Positions 1-8,135 of a stretch of DNA of 29,634 nt are shown piece after piece. Source of the stretch: Alphaproteobacteria bacterium (GTDB taxonomy: Bacteria > Pseudomonadota > Alphaproteobacteria > Rs-D84 > CACZYB01); contig JAEDDP010000010.1 in NCBI GenBank assembly GCA_016297965.1, positions 1-29,634 on the forward strand, written 5' to 3'. The notes under the pieces are model-generated. The model searched no databases. It saw only the letters and a program-made list of their open reading frames with translations, and was not told the DNA's origin. Position 1 is the first letter of the stretch. The number at the start of each line of letters is the position of its first letter. A program made the translations under genes and the position numbers.

Positions 1-137
1 ACTTTGCGAATTTCTTTCAAAAAAATTTGAAAAAGTTTGCAAACCTTAGACATTCCATACCTTTATATCCGTTAACCTAATCCCGAATTTATCACCTTTC
101 CTAATCCTTTGCAACTGGATTCTTATAAATTTTTAAA

Positions 138-162
138 GATTCCAAAACAAGTTCGGAATGAC
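138..162. repeat. Small imperfect palindrome, REP-like
   Basis: ATTCC at 139-143 pairs with GGAAT at 155-159, and the arms extend inward with one mismatch around an ACAAG centre. On the minus strand it reads GTCATTCCGAACTTG and onward. This resembles the GTCAT(C/T)CCGAACTTGTTTCGG repeat I recall from intergenic regions of several alphaproteobacteria; that resemblance is from memory. It lies just past the tRNA-Lys terminator. No second copy was noticed, although the window was not scanned exhaustively. I see nothing else in positions 1-137. Confidence 0.45.
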
Positions 163-178
163 ACACAAAAAAGATCAC

Positions 179-202
179 AAAAAAAAGCTCCCTTCCGGAA
201 GC
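179..202 (-). terminator. Intrinsic terminator of tRNA-Lys
   Basis: On the minus strand GCTTCC pairs with GGGAGC (one G-U pair) around a GGAA tetraloop and is followed by eight T residues (179-186). It begins about a dozen bases after the CCA end of the tRNA. Confidence 0.8.
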
Positions 203-214
203 CTTCTTGATTTT

Positions 215-290
215 TGGTGGGTGATGGGGGATCCGAACCCCCGACCTACTGATTAAGAGTCAGTTGCTCTACCAACTGAGCTAATCACCC
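215..290 (-). tRNA. tRNA-Lys, anticodon CUU
   Basis: On the minus strand the acceptor GGGTGAT pairs with ATCACCC, followed by discriminator A and an encoded CCA (215-217). The D arm contains AGCTCAGTTGGTAGAGC. The anticodon loop is CTCTTAA, giving anticodon CTT for lysine AAG codons. The T arm is GGGGGTTCGGATCCCCC. The length is 76 nt with CCA and all cloverleaf stems can be drawn. It has its own promoter and terminator, so it is a single-gene unit. Confidence 0.97.
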
Positions 291-303
291 AAAAGATGGA
301 ATA

Positions 304-332
304 AGTATATATGCTTTTATTTCAAAATTCAA
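304..332 (-). promoter_or_regulatory. Sigma70-type promoter of tRNA-Lys
   Basis: Minus strand: -35 TTGAAT (327-332), 17-base spacer, -10 TATACT (304-309). The predicted start near 297 lies a few bases before the tRNA 5' end at 290, as expected for a tRNA promoter. Confidence 0.75.
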
Positions 333-382
333 GAGCTTTTTTAATATATTTATAAAATCCCTATTCTTCCTAATAAATTTCA

Positions 383-409
383 TTGCAAAAATGAATGTAT
401 ACCTATAAA
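383..409 (+). promoter_or_regulatory. Possible galE promoter
   Basis: TTGCAA (383-388) and TATAAA (404-409) are separated by only 15 bases, which is short. The start would lie about 20 bases before the galE ATG. This is a weak call. Confidence 0.3.
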
Positions 410-435
410 ATTTATCAAAAACAAAGGAGAAAAAA

Positions 436-1398
436 ATGATTTTAGTAATGGGCGGTGCCGGCTATATCGGCTCACATACCGTAAAACATCTAATCCAAAA
501 CGGATATGAAGTAGTCGTTGCAGACAACCTTTGCTCCGGCCACAAACAGGCAGTACAAAACGCACATTTTGAAATTGCCGACCTTTTAAATCCACAATCC
601 ATTGATGCAGTATTTAAAAAGTACAAAATTGATACCGTAATCCATTTCGCGGCATTCCTTTCCGTTGGTGAATCAGTTGAAAATCCGGCAAAATATTACC
701 GTAATAATGTTGTTGGAACATTAAACCTTCTTGATACAATGATTGCCAACAATGTGAAAAATATCGTCTTTTCATCAACCGCCGCCGTATTCGGAAATCC
801 ACAATACACTCCTATTGATGAAGCACATCCAACCAGCCCAATAAATCCATACGGACAAACAAAATTGATGATTGAAAAAATTTTTGCGGACTACCGAAGG
901 GCATACGGGTTAAACTATATTGCATTAAGATATTTCAACGCGTCCGGTTGTTCAAGTGATGCAACCATCGGCGAAAGTCACAATCCGGAAACTCACCTTA
1001 TTCCTTTGGTTTTAAAGGCAATCAATGGCGAACGCGAAAATATCAAAATTTTCGGAACCGATTACGACACACCGGATGGAACCTGCATTCGCGACTATAT
1101 CCACGTGGAAGATTTAGCCACCGCACACAGGCTTGCCATTGAACATATAAATGAATACAGTGGGGAAATAAACCTTGGAACAAGCAAGGGTACAAGTGTA
1201 AAGGAAATTATTGAAATTGCCGAAAATATCACCGGCAAAAAATGTCCCGTTGTATTTACCGAACGACGTGCCGGCGACCCTGCAATACTTTGTGCATCAA
1301 ACCAAAAGGCATACAAAGTATTGGGATGGAAACCAACAAAATCAATGAAGGACATAATTGAAACCGCATGGAAATGGGAACAAAACAAAAAGTTTTAA
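436..1398 (+). CDS. galE: UDP-glucose 4-epimerase
   Basis: GalE interconverts UDP-glucose and UDP-galactose with bound NAD, feeding the Leloir pathway and surface-glycan synthesis in the cytoplasm. The 320-residue protein is an extended short-chain dehydrogenase. The NAD-binding GGAGYIGSH is at residues 6-14, the catalytic SST at 113-115 and the YxxxK pair at Tyr139/Lys143. The C-terminal substrate domain carries RYFNASG and GTDYDTPDGTCIRDYIHVED. It is slightly shorter than the E. coli enzyme (338 residues) but complete. The ATG at 436 follows AAAGGAG at a good distance. It stands alone on its strand, convergent with the pilin-like gene across a shared terminator. With pgm, GT4 and Stealth genes in the same window it probably supplies sugar nucleotides for a surface polysaccharide (inference). 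Confidence 0.95.
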   Translation: MILVMGGAGYIGSHTVKHLIQNGYEVVVADNLCSGHKQAVQNAHFEIADLLNPQSIDAVFKKYKIDTVIHFAAFLSVGESVENPAKYYRNNVVGTLNLLDTMIANNVKNIVFSSTAAVFGNPQYTPIDEAHPTSPINPYGQTKLMIEKIFADYRRAYGLNYIALRYFNASGCSSDATIGESHNPETHLIPLVLKAINGERENIKIFGTDYDTPDGTCIRDYIHVEDLATAHRLAIEHINEYSGEINLGTSKGTSVKEIIEIAENITGKKCPVVFTERRAGDPAILCASNQKAYKVLGWKPTKSMKDIIETAWKWEQNKKF

Positions 1399-1416
1399 AT
1401 CTCAACAAAGGCAATA

Positions 1417-1448
1417 AAAAAATCCACCCAATTAAGAGTGGATTTTTT
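1417..1448. terminator. Bidirectional intrinsic terminator
   Basis: An 11-base perfect stem, AAAAAATCCAC with GTGGATTTTTT, surrounds a 10-base loop (1428-1437). The arms begin with an A run and end with a T run, so it can stop galE on the plus strand and the pilin-like gene on the minus strand. Confidence 0.85.
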
Positions 1449-1470
1449 AATTTTTTCTACACCCAAACTA

Positions 1471-2004
1471 TTATCTGAAATAAACTGACATAGTATTAAG
1501 TGTTGTACAATCTGTACCAGTCACAGCAGATGAACCATCACCATTTGCACCAAAGTATGCCGATGTTCCAGGTGTTGCCTTATCAGATTGCAAAACATCA
1601 GTCCATGACATAGTGTTAAAGTACAAACAATCAGCTTCTGGAACACCAGTAAGAGTTACTGTAAATCCAGGATTGTTTCCTGCATAACCAAAAGATTTAA
1701 CTGTGTAATCACCACCGTATGGTGCGGACATATTGTATCCCATCTTTTTAAGAAGTTCTGTACCAATATCGTAGTTTTCTTCACTTGTCAAAGAATCCGA
1801 CGAATTATAGGTTGTACGGCTTGCAAACAAGCTACGAACTTCCTGTGCCAAACGCGTAATTTGTTCAACAGTATTGTTTCTGTTAATTTTACCAATGGCC
1901 TGTGAATATCCAGCAATACCCATAACAGTAATAACGCCCATAATTGCCAAAACGCCAAGCATTTCAACAATAGAACGACCTGAATCATTTTTTCTAATAA
2001 ACAT
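1471..2004 (-). CDS. Type IV pilin-like prepilin protein (orphan)
   Basis: The 177-residue protein begins with a nine-residue basic leader ending MFIRKNDSG, then RSIVEMLGVLAIMG. This is a class III prepilin site: Gly-1, and Glu at mature position +5 (Glu14), followed by a hydrophobic helix to about residue 37. A prepilin peptidase should cut after Gly9, and the helix would pack into a pilus or pseudopilus. The rest is a soluble domain with two cysteines, Cys126 and Cys166, placed like the C-terminal disulfide loop of type IV pilins. The ATG follows AAAGGGG. No assembly ATPase, platform, secretin or peptidase gene is nearby, so the machinery must be elsewhere. It has its own promoter and a terminator. 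It could be a major pilin, minor pilin or pseudopilin; the sequence does not decide. Confidence 0.82.
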   Translation of the reverse strand: MFIRKNDSGRSIVEMLGVLAIMGVITVMGIAGYSQAIGKINRNNTVEQITRLAQEVRSLFASRTTYNSSDSLTSEENYDIGTELLKKMGYNMSAPYGGDYTVKSFGYAGNNPGFTVTLTGVPEADCLYFNTMSWTDVLQSDKATPGTSAYFGANGDGSSAVTGTDCTTLNTMSVYFR

Positions 2005-2060
2005 AATTATTCCCCTTTATTTTTTTGTTTTCTTGTATTATTCTTTGTGATACTAAATAT

Positions 2061-2089
2061 AGTATACCACAAAATAAAGGCTTATACAA
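2061..2089 (-). promoter_or_regulatory. Sigma70-type promoter of the pilin-like gene
   Basis: Minus strand: -35 TTGTAT (2084-2089), 17-base spacer, -10 TATACT (2061-2066). The predicted leader is about 50 bases. The promoter overlaps the region just upstream of uvrC (ATG at 2097), so divergent transcription of the two genes may interfere. Confidence 0.7.
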
Positions 2090-2096
2090 ACAAAAA

Positions 2097-3908
2097 ATGC
2101 AAAAAAGTTTAATCGGTTTAGAAATAATAAGGAAATTTCACAAAAATACACCAAATTCACCTGGTGTTTACCGTATGTTTAATGAAAATAAGCAAGTTTT
2201 GTATGTGGGAAAGGCGAAAAACCTTCACAAAAGGATAAAAAATTATACTGATTTAGATGGACTTTCGGAACGAATAAAAAAGATGATTTCCGAAACCCGT
2301 GAAATGGAAATAATCCAAACCCATACGGAAAATGAGGCTCTACTCCTTGAACAGGACCTAATAAAACAGCTAAATCCGAAATATAATATAATGTTGATGG
2401 ATGACAAAAGCTATCCATACCTTACCATATCAAAGGAGGACATCCCACGACTTGGCAAATTCCGTGGCGATAAAAACAGCCTTAATCACTTTTTCGGCCC
2501 CTTTCCATCAAGCCTTGCCGTAAACGAAAGTATAAAGCTTATCCAGTCGGTTTTCGGACTTCGCACCTGTAAGGATACTATGTTCAAAAACCGTGAACGC
2601 CCTTGCCTTCTTTACCAAATAAAAAGATGTTCCGGCGTTTGTTGCGGTAAAATCACCCCAGCGGAATACAGAGCTCAGGTAGACAAAGCCATTGATTTTT
2701 TAAAGGGTAATAATAAGGAAATCATTGACGACCTTTCATCAAAAATGCGTATTGCAAGCGCCAATCAAGAATATGAAAAGGCCATTGTATACAGGGATAA
2801 AATCACCTACCTTAACCAAATTTTAAAACGAAATTCACTTGGTACTATTGACGGGTTTACCGATATTGTTGTCATTATTAAAAAGGAAGATAAATACGAA
2901 ATAGAAGTACTTTTTTCACGAAATTCAATAACTTGCGGACAATATTCATACTTTCCGGAAAATACAAAGGATGCAACCGAAAACGAAATTTTAACATCGT
3001 TTATTGAACAATTTTATTCAAACCACGATGTGCCGGAACAAATCCTTACCAATATTGAAATTGATGGCAAAACGGAATTGGAAGATTTGCTTTCGGAAAT
3101 CAAAAAAACAAAGGTTGTAATTGAAACACCACAACGTGGGGACAAAAAAAAGGTTGTTGATACAATAGTCCAAAATGCAAAACTTCACCTTGAACGAAAG
3201 TTTATTGAAGATTCCAATAACAAACAGTATATGATTGATTTGGCAAAACTTTTTGAATTAAAGACACCACCAAAAAGGATTGATGTATTTGATAATTCAC
3301 ACATTTTTGGAACCGACAAAATTGGTGCAATGATTGTTGCTGGACCAACCGGTTTTCAAAAGGATAATTACAGAAAGTATAACATCCGTTCTGATATTGC
3401 CGGCGACGATTACAAAATGATGGATGAAGTCCTTACCCGCCGTTATACACGGGCAAAGGCGGAACACACCCTTCCCGACCTAATCATCGTTGATGGTGGA
3501 CGGGGTCAGCTTGATATTGCCTACAATGTAATACGAAACCTTGAACTTGAAACTCCAATCGTTGGTATCGCAAAGGGGGAAAACCGAAATGCCGGCGAAG
3601 AAACCCTTTATCAAAAGGGACACCGCCCAATAAACCTTGCAAAAAACGACCCTATCCTATTTTACCTTCAACGTATTCGTGATGAAGCGCACAGATTCGC
3701 CATCACCACCCACAGGAAAAAGCGTGAAAAATCACATTTCAGATCCGCCCTTGATGATATTGACGGAATTGGTGCAACCAAAAAGAAAAACCTTCTAAAT
3801 TATTTTGGAAGTGTGAAAAACATTGTAAATTCAGACATATCAGAATTGGTAAAAGTTGACGGTATAAACAAAAATCTTGCCGAAAAAATTTACAAAACTT
3901 TTCATTAA
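2097..3908 (+). CDS. uvrC: Excinuclease ABC subunit UvrC
   Basis: UvrC makes both incisions flanking a lesion in nucleotide excision repair after UvrAB loading. Domains in order: GIY-YIG nuclease (about 18-100, SPGVYRM and LYVGKAKNLHKR); a cysteine cluster Cys158, Cys170, Cys178 and Cys182, with the 12-8-4 spacing of the Fe-S ligands of E. coli UvrC; a UVR helical pair (about 208-243) that contacts UvrB; an RNase H-like domain (DVFDNSHIFG and IIVDGGRGQLD); and two C-terminal helix-hairpin-helices (IDGIGATKKKNLL). I chose the ATG at 2097, giving 603 residues and the usual short lead-in before GLEIIRKF. A longer frame opens at a TTG at 2025 without a ribosome site. The ribosome site for 2097 is weak (AAAGG about 16 bases away). 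pgsA follows 63 bases later, as in many alphaproteobacteria. Confidence 0.95.
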   Translation: MQKSLIGLEIIRKFHKNTPNSPGVYRMFNENKQVLYVGKAKNLHKRIKNYTDLDGLSERIKKMISETREMEIIQTHTENEALLLEQDLIKQLNPKYNIMLMDDKSYPYLTISKEDIPRLGKFRGDKNSLNHFFGPFPSSLAVNESIKLIQSVFGLRTCKDTMFKNRERPCLLYQIKRCSGVCCGKITPAEYRAQVDKAIDFLKGNNKEIIDDLSSKMRIASANQEYEKAIVYRDKITYLNQILKRNSLGTIDGFTDIVVIIKKEDKYEIEVLFSRNSITCGQYSYFPENTKDATENEILTSFIEQFYSNHDVPEQILTNIEIDGKTELEDLLSEIKKTKVVIETPQRGDKKKVVDTIVQNAKLHLERKFIEDSNNKQYMIDLAKLFELKTPPKRIDVFDNSHIFGTDKIGAMIVAGPTGFQKDNYRKYNIRSDIAGDDYKMMDEVLTRRYTRAKAEHTLPDLIIVDGGRGQLDIAYNVIRNLELETPIVGIAKGENRNAGEETLYQKGHRPINLAKNDPILFYLQRIRDEAHRFAITTHRKKREKSHFRSALDDIDGIGATKKKNLLNYFGSVKNIVNSDISELVKVDGINKNLAEKIYKTFH

Positions 3909-3971
3909 AAATCTGATTGAATAAAAATTTTATGTTGTTAATATAGGAATAAAATAAATAAGGAAGTAAAA

Positions 3972-4589
3972 ATGAAAAAGATACAACCAAAAAACTTACT
4001 TTGGGCTTTACCTAATATTTTAACATATATACGAATTCTTATAATCCCCGCAATTTTCTGCGTATTGTACAGTAAAAACATAATCTTATCAAACTATGTT
4101 GCATGCGGACTTTTCGTAATTGCAAGCATCACTGACTATTTTGACGGATACCTTTCCCGTAAAATGAAATTAACATCCGAAATTGGTCGTTTTCTTGACC
4201 CTATTGCGGATAAACTTCTTGTCGTAACGGTACTTGTCGTACTTGTACAAACAAAGTTCACCGGCGTACTTGAAACTGTACTTGCCTCTGTAATAATTTG
4301 CCGTGAAATTTTTGTTTCCGGACTTCGTGAATACCTTGGCAATTTCCATACAAAGATGCCAGTATCAAAACTTGCAAAATGGAAAACAACCGCACAACTT
4401 TTTGCAATTTCATTTTTGATTTTTGGAAATACCCACACAAACCAGTTCTATAATTCATATTGGGACTATATAACATTTGATATATATGTTGCCGGTGTTT
4501 GCCTACTTCTCATTGCAAGTGTGCTTACAATATGGACCGGAAAACAATATATGACAAAGGCATTTAGCTATATGAAGGACAACAGTTAG
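3972..4589 (+). CDS. pgsA: CDP-diacylglycerol-glycerol-3-phosphate phosphatidyltransferase
   Basis: PgsA transfers phosphatidyl from CDP-diacylglycerol to glycerol 3-phosphate, the committed step to phosphatidylglycerol and cardiolipin, in the inner membrane. The 205-residue protein has several hydrophobic segments. It carries the CDP-alcohol phosphotransferase signature at 58-80: Asp58-Gly59-x2-Ser62-Arg63-x8-Gly72-x3-Asp76-x3-Asp80. The small residue before Arg is Ser here rather than the usual Ala; the Asp and Gly ligands are intact. AAGGAAG precedes the ATG. It is probably cotranscribed with uvrC. The stop codon overlaps the convergent glycosyltransferase gene by 4 bases. PgsA rather than phosphatidylserine synthase is favoured by length, sequence and the uvrC neighbour. 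Confidence 0.93.
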   Translation: MKKIQPKNLLWALPNILTYIRILIIPAIFCVLYSKNIILSNYVACGLFVIASITDYFDGYLSRKMKLTSEIGRFLDPIADKLLVVTVLVVLVQTKFTGVLETVLASVIICREIFVSGLREYLGNFHTKMPVSKLAKWKTTAQLFAISFLIFGNTHTNQFYNSYWDYITFDIYVAGVCLLLIASVLTIWTGKQYMTKAFSYMKDNS

Positions 4590-5647
4590 TTGTTAAGAAG
4601 ATTTCTTCGCGAATTATATTTTCTGATAAGTTCCTCAAACATTTGAATGTAGCCAGGAACTATTTTTTTTGCCACATAGTTTTGTGCGATTAAAAAGGCA
4701 TTTTCGGTCACCTTTCGCTTTTCATCATCACCAAGCGTCATAATCTCCTTTAATTTTTTCTTTATAAGGTACATATCACGCTTTGGCACAAAAAAACCGG
4801 TTTTACCTTCAACAATAAATTCTTCGGACACGGAATTTTTAACCGCAACAATAAAACGATTATGAAGCATCGCCTCCAATATATACTTTGCATTTTCGCT
4901 GTCTTCAAATGGCAAAAAGGCAAAATCAACCATCGGATACACAATTGCACTTCGTTCAATTTCCGGAATAAAACGGGACCGAGATTTCACATTGGCACGC
5001 AATGCCAAATCTTCCACGTACTCCCTGTCCGGACCATTTCCGGCAATAAAAAAGTACTTGTCATTCGCTACCGCCAATGCATCAAATGCATTTTCAAAAC
5101 CAACATTTCGCTTAAAAACGGAGGCAAGATATATCGCACTCGCCTTTTCCGGAATAAAAAAATCCCGCTTTGAAACTGGCTTGCTATTTTTATATTCATA
5201 AACAAACGGAGGAAGAAGGAACGACCGCGCCCCACTGTACCCATTAACCTTCACAAACGACAACACATCATCTGAATTTGTCATAATATAATCGGTATTT
5301 TCAAATGTTTTAAGTGGTTCCCGCTCATTCAAAAATGAAACCTGTATTCCACCACTTCCCCAAACAATTTTTCGTGCATCCAATCCCCATTTACACATAA
5401 TATCGGGATGAAAAGACGACAACAAAAACATTGTTTTAAGCTTGTTTGAAAAAGTTTTCAACTTTCCGGATTTTACCGATTTCCACCGAACAATTTCACA
5501 TACATTTGAAAGCCAGCCAAGGTCCGCCACATCCGACGTGTAAATTTTTTGTTCCACACCGAAATCCGACAATGCAAGGATAAGTTCAGATATAGTTTTC
5601 GTATGGGTTTCAAAATACGCACCATCTATGATATGTAAAATTTTCAT
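4586..5647 (-). CDS. Glycosyltransferase family 4-like protein
   Basis: This is a 353-residue GT-B-fold protein, probably adding a sugar to a polysaccharide or lipid carrier at the inner face of the inner membrane; donor and acceptor are unknown. The N-terminal half (MKILHIIDGAYFETHTKTIS) looks like the acceptor domain of GT4 enzymes. The C-terminal half contains YFFIAGNGPDREYVEDLA, then FLPFEDSENAKYILEAM, fitting the donor-binding E-x7-E region, then VEGKTGFFVP. I chose the ATG at 5647, nine bases from AAGGG; an in-frame TTG two codons upstream sits too close to that site. It is convergent and overlapping with pgsA. No other glycan gene is adjacent, though a Stealth gene lies about 2.5 kb away. 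A colanic-acid-type or LPS core role is possible but unproven. Confidence 0.82.
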   Translation of the reverse strand: MKILHIIDGAYFETHTKTISELILALSDFGVEQKIYTSDVADLGWLSNVCEIVRWKSVKSGKLKTFSNKLKTMFLLSSFHPDIMCKWGLDARKIVWGSGGIQVSFLNEREPLKTFENTDYIMTNSDDVLSFVKVNGYSGARSFLLPPFVYEYKNSKPVSKRDFFIPEKASAIYLASVFKRNVGFENAFDALAVANDKYFFIAGNGPDREYVEDLALRANVKSRSRFIPEIERSAIVYPMVDFAFLPFEDSENAKYILEAMLHNRFIVAVKNSVSEEFIVEGKTGFFVPKRDMYLIKKKLKEIMTLGDDEKRKVTENAFLIAQNYVAKKIVPGYIQMFEELIRKYNSRRNLLNN

Positions 5648-5720
5648 ATTCAAAACCCTTTTTATTTAATTCACTATGATATATAATATCTTAAAATAAC
5701 TAAGTAATCAAGGATTAAAA

Positions 5721-6329
5721 ATGATACTTCAACCAACACGGGAAAACATTGAAACCATAATCGAACACCTTTTAAACGGGGATGTCGTGATATTCCCAAC
5801 CGATACAGTTTTTGGAATTGGATGCACTGCCGACAACACACAGGCAATTGAAAAAATATATGAATTAAAGGGACGCGAAAAAACAAAATCCCTTTTACTT
5901 AACGTTCCAAATATCACCGCAATAAAAAAGTATGCAACAGTAAATAAAACCACACAATCACTGATAAAAAAGTTTATGCCCGGTGCATTAAGCCTTATAT
6001 TAAAGGTCAAAACCCCAACAATTTTATCCAACTATACAATACGGAATGGAAAAATTGGAATACGCATTCCAAACAATAAAACCTTGCTTTACATCCTTAA
6101 AAAAATAAGGCTTCCACTTATATCAACAAGCTGTAATCTAAGCGGTAATCCGGCCTGCCTAACCGCAACCGATGCCGAAAAAATCTTTGGTAAAAAGGTT
6201 ATAATTTTGAATACACGGGAAGCCCTTTCCGGACAATCATCAACAATAATTGACCCCAGCGGAAAAGAAATAAAATACATCCGTGAGGGAGAAATAAAAT
6301 TTGAAAAAATAAAGGAGTTTTTGAAATAA
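5721..6329 (+). CDS. tsaC: L-threonylcarbamoyladenylate synthase (YrdC/Sua5 family)
   Basis: It makes threonylcarbamoyl-AMP from threonine, bicarbonate and ATP, the first step of t6A formation at position 37 of ANN-decoding tRNAs. The 202 residues comprise the YrdC domain: VVIFPTDTVFGIGC near the start, KGREKTKSLLL (KxR motif), then IGIRIPNN, and STSCNLSGNPA in the active-site cleft. The C-terminal Sua5 domain found in longer homologues is absent, so this is the short TsaC form. AAGGA precedes the ATG. It is convergent with hdaA, with only 3 bases between stop codons, and no terminator is visible there. Confidence 0.92.
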   Translation: MILQPTRENIETIIEHLLNGDVVIFPTDTVFGIGCTADNTQAIEKIYELKGREKTKSLLLNVPNITAIKKYATVNKTTQSLIKKFMPGALSLILKVKTPTILSNYTIRNGKIGIRIPNNKTLLYILKKIRLPLISTSCNLSGNPACLTATDAEKIFGKKVIILNTREALSGQSSTIIDPSGKEIKYIREGEIKFEKIKEFLK

Positions 6330-6332
6330 GGT

Positions 6333-7013
6333 TTAAGGTTCAATCTTTTCAATAATCTTTTTAATAAACGGAATTGTTATCCTGTGCTTTTCTTCAAATG
6401 ACATCAAATCCGCCTGCTCCACCACATACTTCACGGTCATCGCATCCCGCGAAATATGCTTCACAATATATTCAATAACATCCGGCGAAACAATAATATC
6501 TCGTTCCAAAAATTGTTTTACAAGCAACGACTTTAAAAATTCGTCATCCGGTTCTGTAATTCGTGCAACCGGAAACGACATCAACCTTGTCTTCAAATCA
6601 TTAAGTGTAAAATCAAGGGATGCAAACCCCCTTGACGATGTAAGGAACAATTTTGTATTACATTCCTGTGCATAATTTATTATATGAAAAAGATTTTCTT
6701 CCAAATCCTCATTCCCGATAAGGACATCAACATTATCAATCACCAATGCACCATCAACCGGCACAATATCGGAAAATAATTCATCCTTAATTTCCAATGC
6801 ATCATAAACCTTTGCCCCTGTTTTCTCACTGAAAAGCCAAGAAATATGGGTTTTCCCCGCCGACTTTTCACCCAACACAACAACAGCAAAATTTCCACTC
6901 CAATCCGGATATGCATCAATCCATTCCACCGCCTCAATATTACATGGGGACACAAGGAAATCTTCACGACCCAACAAACGCCTATGTTCAAGAAGAAGTG
7001 GTAATTGTTGCAT
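6333..7013 (-). CDS. hdaA: DnaA-related regulatory ATPase HdaA
   Basis: Hda proteins bind the beta sliding clamp and stimulate ATP hydrolysis by DnaA, preventing over-initiation. The 226 residues form an AAA+ module without the DnaA DNA-binding domain. QQLPLLL at the N-terminus is a clamp-binding motif. Walker A is GEKSAGKT at 48-55. Walker B is ALVIDNVD with Asp93; Asn94 replaces the second acidic residue. Sensor 1 is LTSSRG (124-129), and DLKTRLM contains the arginine region. The start HRRLLGREDFLV is typical of alphaproteobacterial HdaA. The ATG is 2 bases after the DUF2066 stop with GAGG nearby, so the two are translationally coupled. Transcription probably begins at the tRNA-Leu promoter. 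DnaA itself is excluded by length. Confidence 0.9.
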   Translation of the reverse strand: MQQLPLLLEHRRLLGREDFLVSPCNIEAVEWIDAYPDWSGNFAVVVLGEKSAGKTHISWLFSEKTGAKVYDALEIKDELFSDIVPVDGALVIDNVDVLIGNEDLEENLFHIINYAQECNTKLFLTSSRGFASLDFTLNDLKTRLMSFPVARITEPDDEFLKSLLVKQFLERDIIVSPDVIEYIVKHISRDAMTVKYVVEQADLMSFEEKHRITIPFIKKIIEKIEP

Positions 7014-7015
7014 TT

Positions 7016-7999
7016 TTACCTCTTTAAAACAAGATAGCCATTTTTGTTTTCAATTACGAACCCAAGTGATGCCAAAGACGACACCACAGAATTAAGGTCA
7101 TAATTATACTTTACCTTTATTTGCGCCTTATCAAACTTTAATGCCTGAACCACCATATTCTTAAACACGGAAAGCTTTGTCAACTTTGACTTTACATCAA
7201 TCCAATCTGCAAGAGAATAAACCGGCACAACCAAGGAAACATACTCACTTATATTATTACCAAGCATTGCCTTTTTATACGCATCATTAACACTTTTCAC
7301 AAAATCAATAGTAAACAAGTGATACATCGTATCAAACGAACCACTTATCCCCAAAAGTTTGTCCCAAAATTCCACACGGTAAAGTCCACCACCAATTGCC
7401 CTTACACTCACAAAAATCACATTATTTGCACGATATTTTGTAAGCAAAGATTCAAAGTTGCTTAAACCCACCTTATCAAAATCAAATTTTGATGTATCAA
7501 CGGAAACAGTGTGGAAATCAACCACATTCTTTTCACCATATTCGGCATCACCAAATCCGAAACTGTCTCCGTCTTTAAAAATAACCAACGTTGACGGTGG
7601 CAAATCCTGCAATGCACTAATCCCCTGATTTTTAAGGTATTCGGACATCAATTTTTTATTTATCAAAATATCCACATTTGCACTGTATGATGTAGAAGTC
7701 GTCCTTTCGTTATTAAGCTTCATTGTTTGGATAAACTTTTCCATATTATATGAATCCGGAACAACCACACTTTCCAAATCATCCGAAGGCAAAATTCGTG
7801 AAATAACAGTATTAAAAGCTACACTTCGTGCATTTTCCAATGCTTTTTTTTTCGCCTCACTTGAAGAAACAGAAGTTGCCGATGCGGAAATTCCATTCAC
7901 CGAATAAAAATTTTTTGAAACCGAAGAAAAAGCCACATTTGCCAAACAAAATGAACAAACTACCCAAAAAACGACAAAACAAAGAAACTTTTTATACAC
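7016..7999 (-). CDS. DUF2066 family exported protein
   Basis: The function is unknown. The 327-residue protein starts with a basic stretch and hydrophobic segment (VYKKFLCFVVFWVVCSF) typical of a signal peptide, so it is probably periplasmic or envelope-attached. The body contains the family pattern SSSEAKKKALENARSVAFNTVISRILP, resembling DUF2066 proteins that sit beside hdaA in alphaproteobacteria. I chose the GTG at 7999, 6 bases after GAGGGA. The longer frame to 8047 is not credible because its first 15 codons read through the tRNA-Leu gene. The start codon lies 18 bases after the tRNA CCA end, with no terminator between, so both probably share a transcript. hdaA follows after 2 bases. Whether it affects replication control or merely shares the operon is unknown. 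Confidence 0.8.
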   Translation of the reverse strand: MYKKFLCFVVFWVVCSFCLANVAFSSVSKNFYSVNGISASATSVSSSEAKKKALENARSVAFNTVISRILPSDDLESVVVPDSYNMEKFIQTMKLNNERTTSTSYSANVDILINKKLMSEYLKNQGISALQDLPPSTLVIFKDGDSFGFGDAEYGEKNVVDFHTVSVDTSKFDFDKVGLSNFESLLTKYRANNVIFVSVRAIGGGLYRVEFWDKLLGISGSFDTMYHLFTIDFVKSVNDAYKKAMLGNNISEYVSLVVPVYSLADWIDVKSKLTKLSVFKNMVVQALKFDKAQIKVKYNYDLNSVVSSLASLGFVIENKNGYLVLKR

Positions 8000-8017
8000 G
8001 ATAAATCCCTCAAATAA

Positions 8018-8108
8018 TGGTGCAGATGGCCGGAATCGAACCGGCACGGGCGTTTGAATGCCCGAGGGATTTTAAGTCCCTTGCGTCTACCTGTTCCGCC
8101 ACATCTGC
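8018..8108 (-). tRNA. tRNA-Leu, anticodon UAA
   Basis: On the minus strand the acceptor GCAGATG pairs with CATCTGC, followed by A and an encoded CCA (8018-8020). The anticodon stem AGGGA/TCCCT holds the loop CTTAAAA, giving anticodon TAA (leucine). A long variable arm CGGGCATTCAAACGCCCG marks a class II tRNA. The T arm CCGGTTCGATTCCGG is intact. It is 91 nt long with CCA and its start matches a strong promoter. No terminator separates it from the DUF2066 gene. Confidence 0.97.
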
Positions 8109-8135
8109 TTAGGTAGATTTCATAAAAACAAAACT

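Noticed and set aside
2025..2096. TTG start for uvrC at 2025
   Set aside because: There is no ribosome site, and the extension crosses the pilin promoter and does not look like UvrC.
8000..8047. N-terminal extension of the DUF2066 gene to 8047
   Set aside because: The extra codons (MPVRFRPSAP...) are translated tRNA-Leu sequence; the GTG at 7999 has a proper ribosome site and begins a signal peptide.
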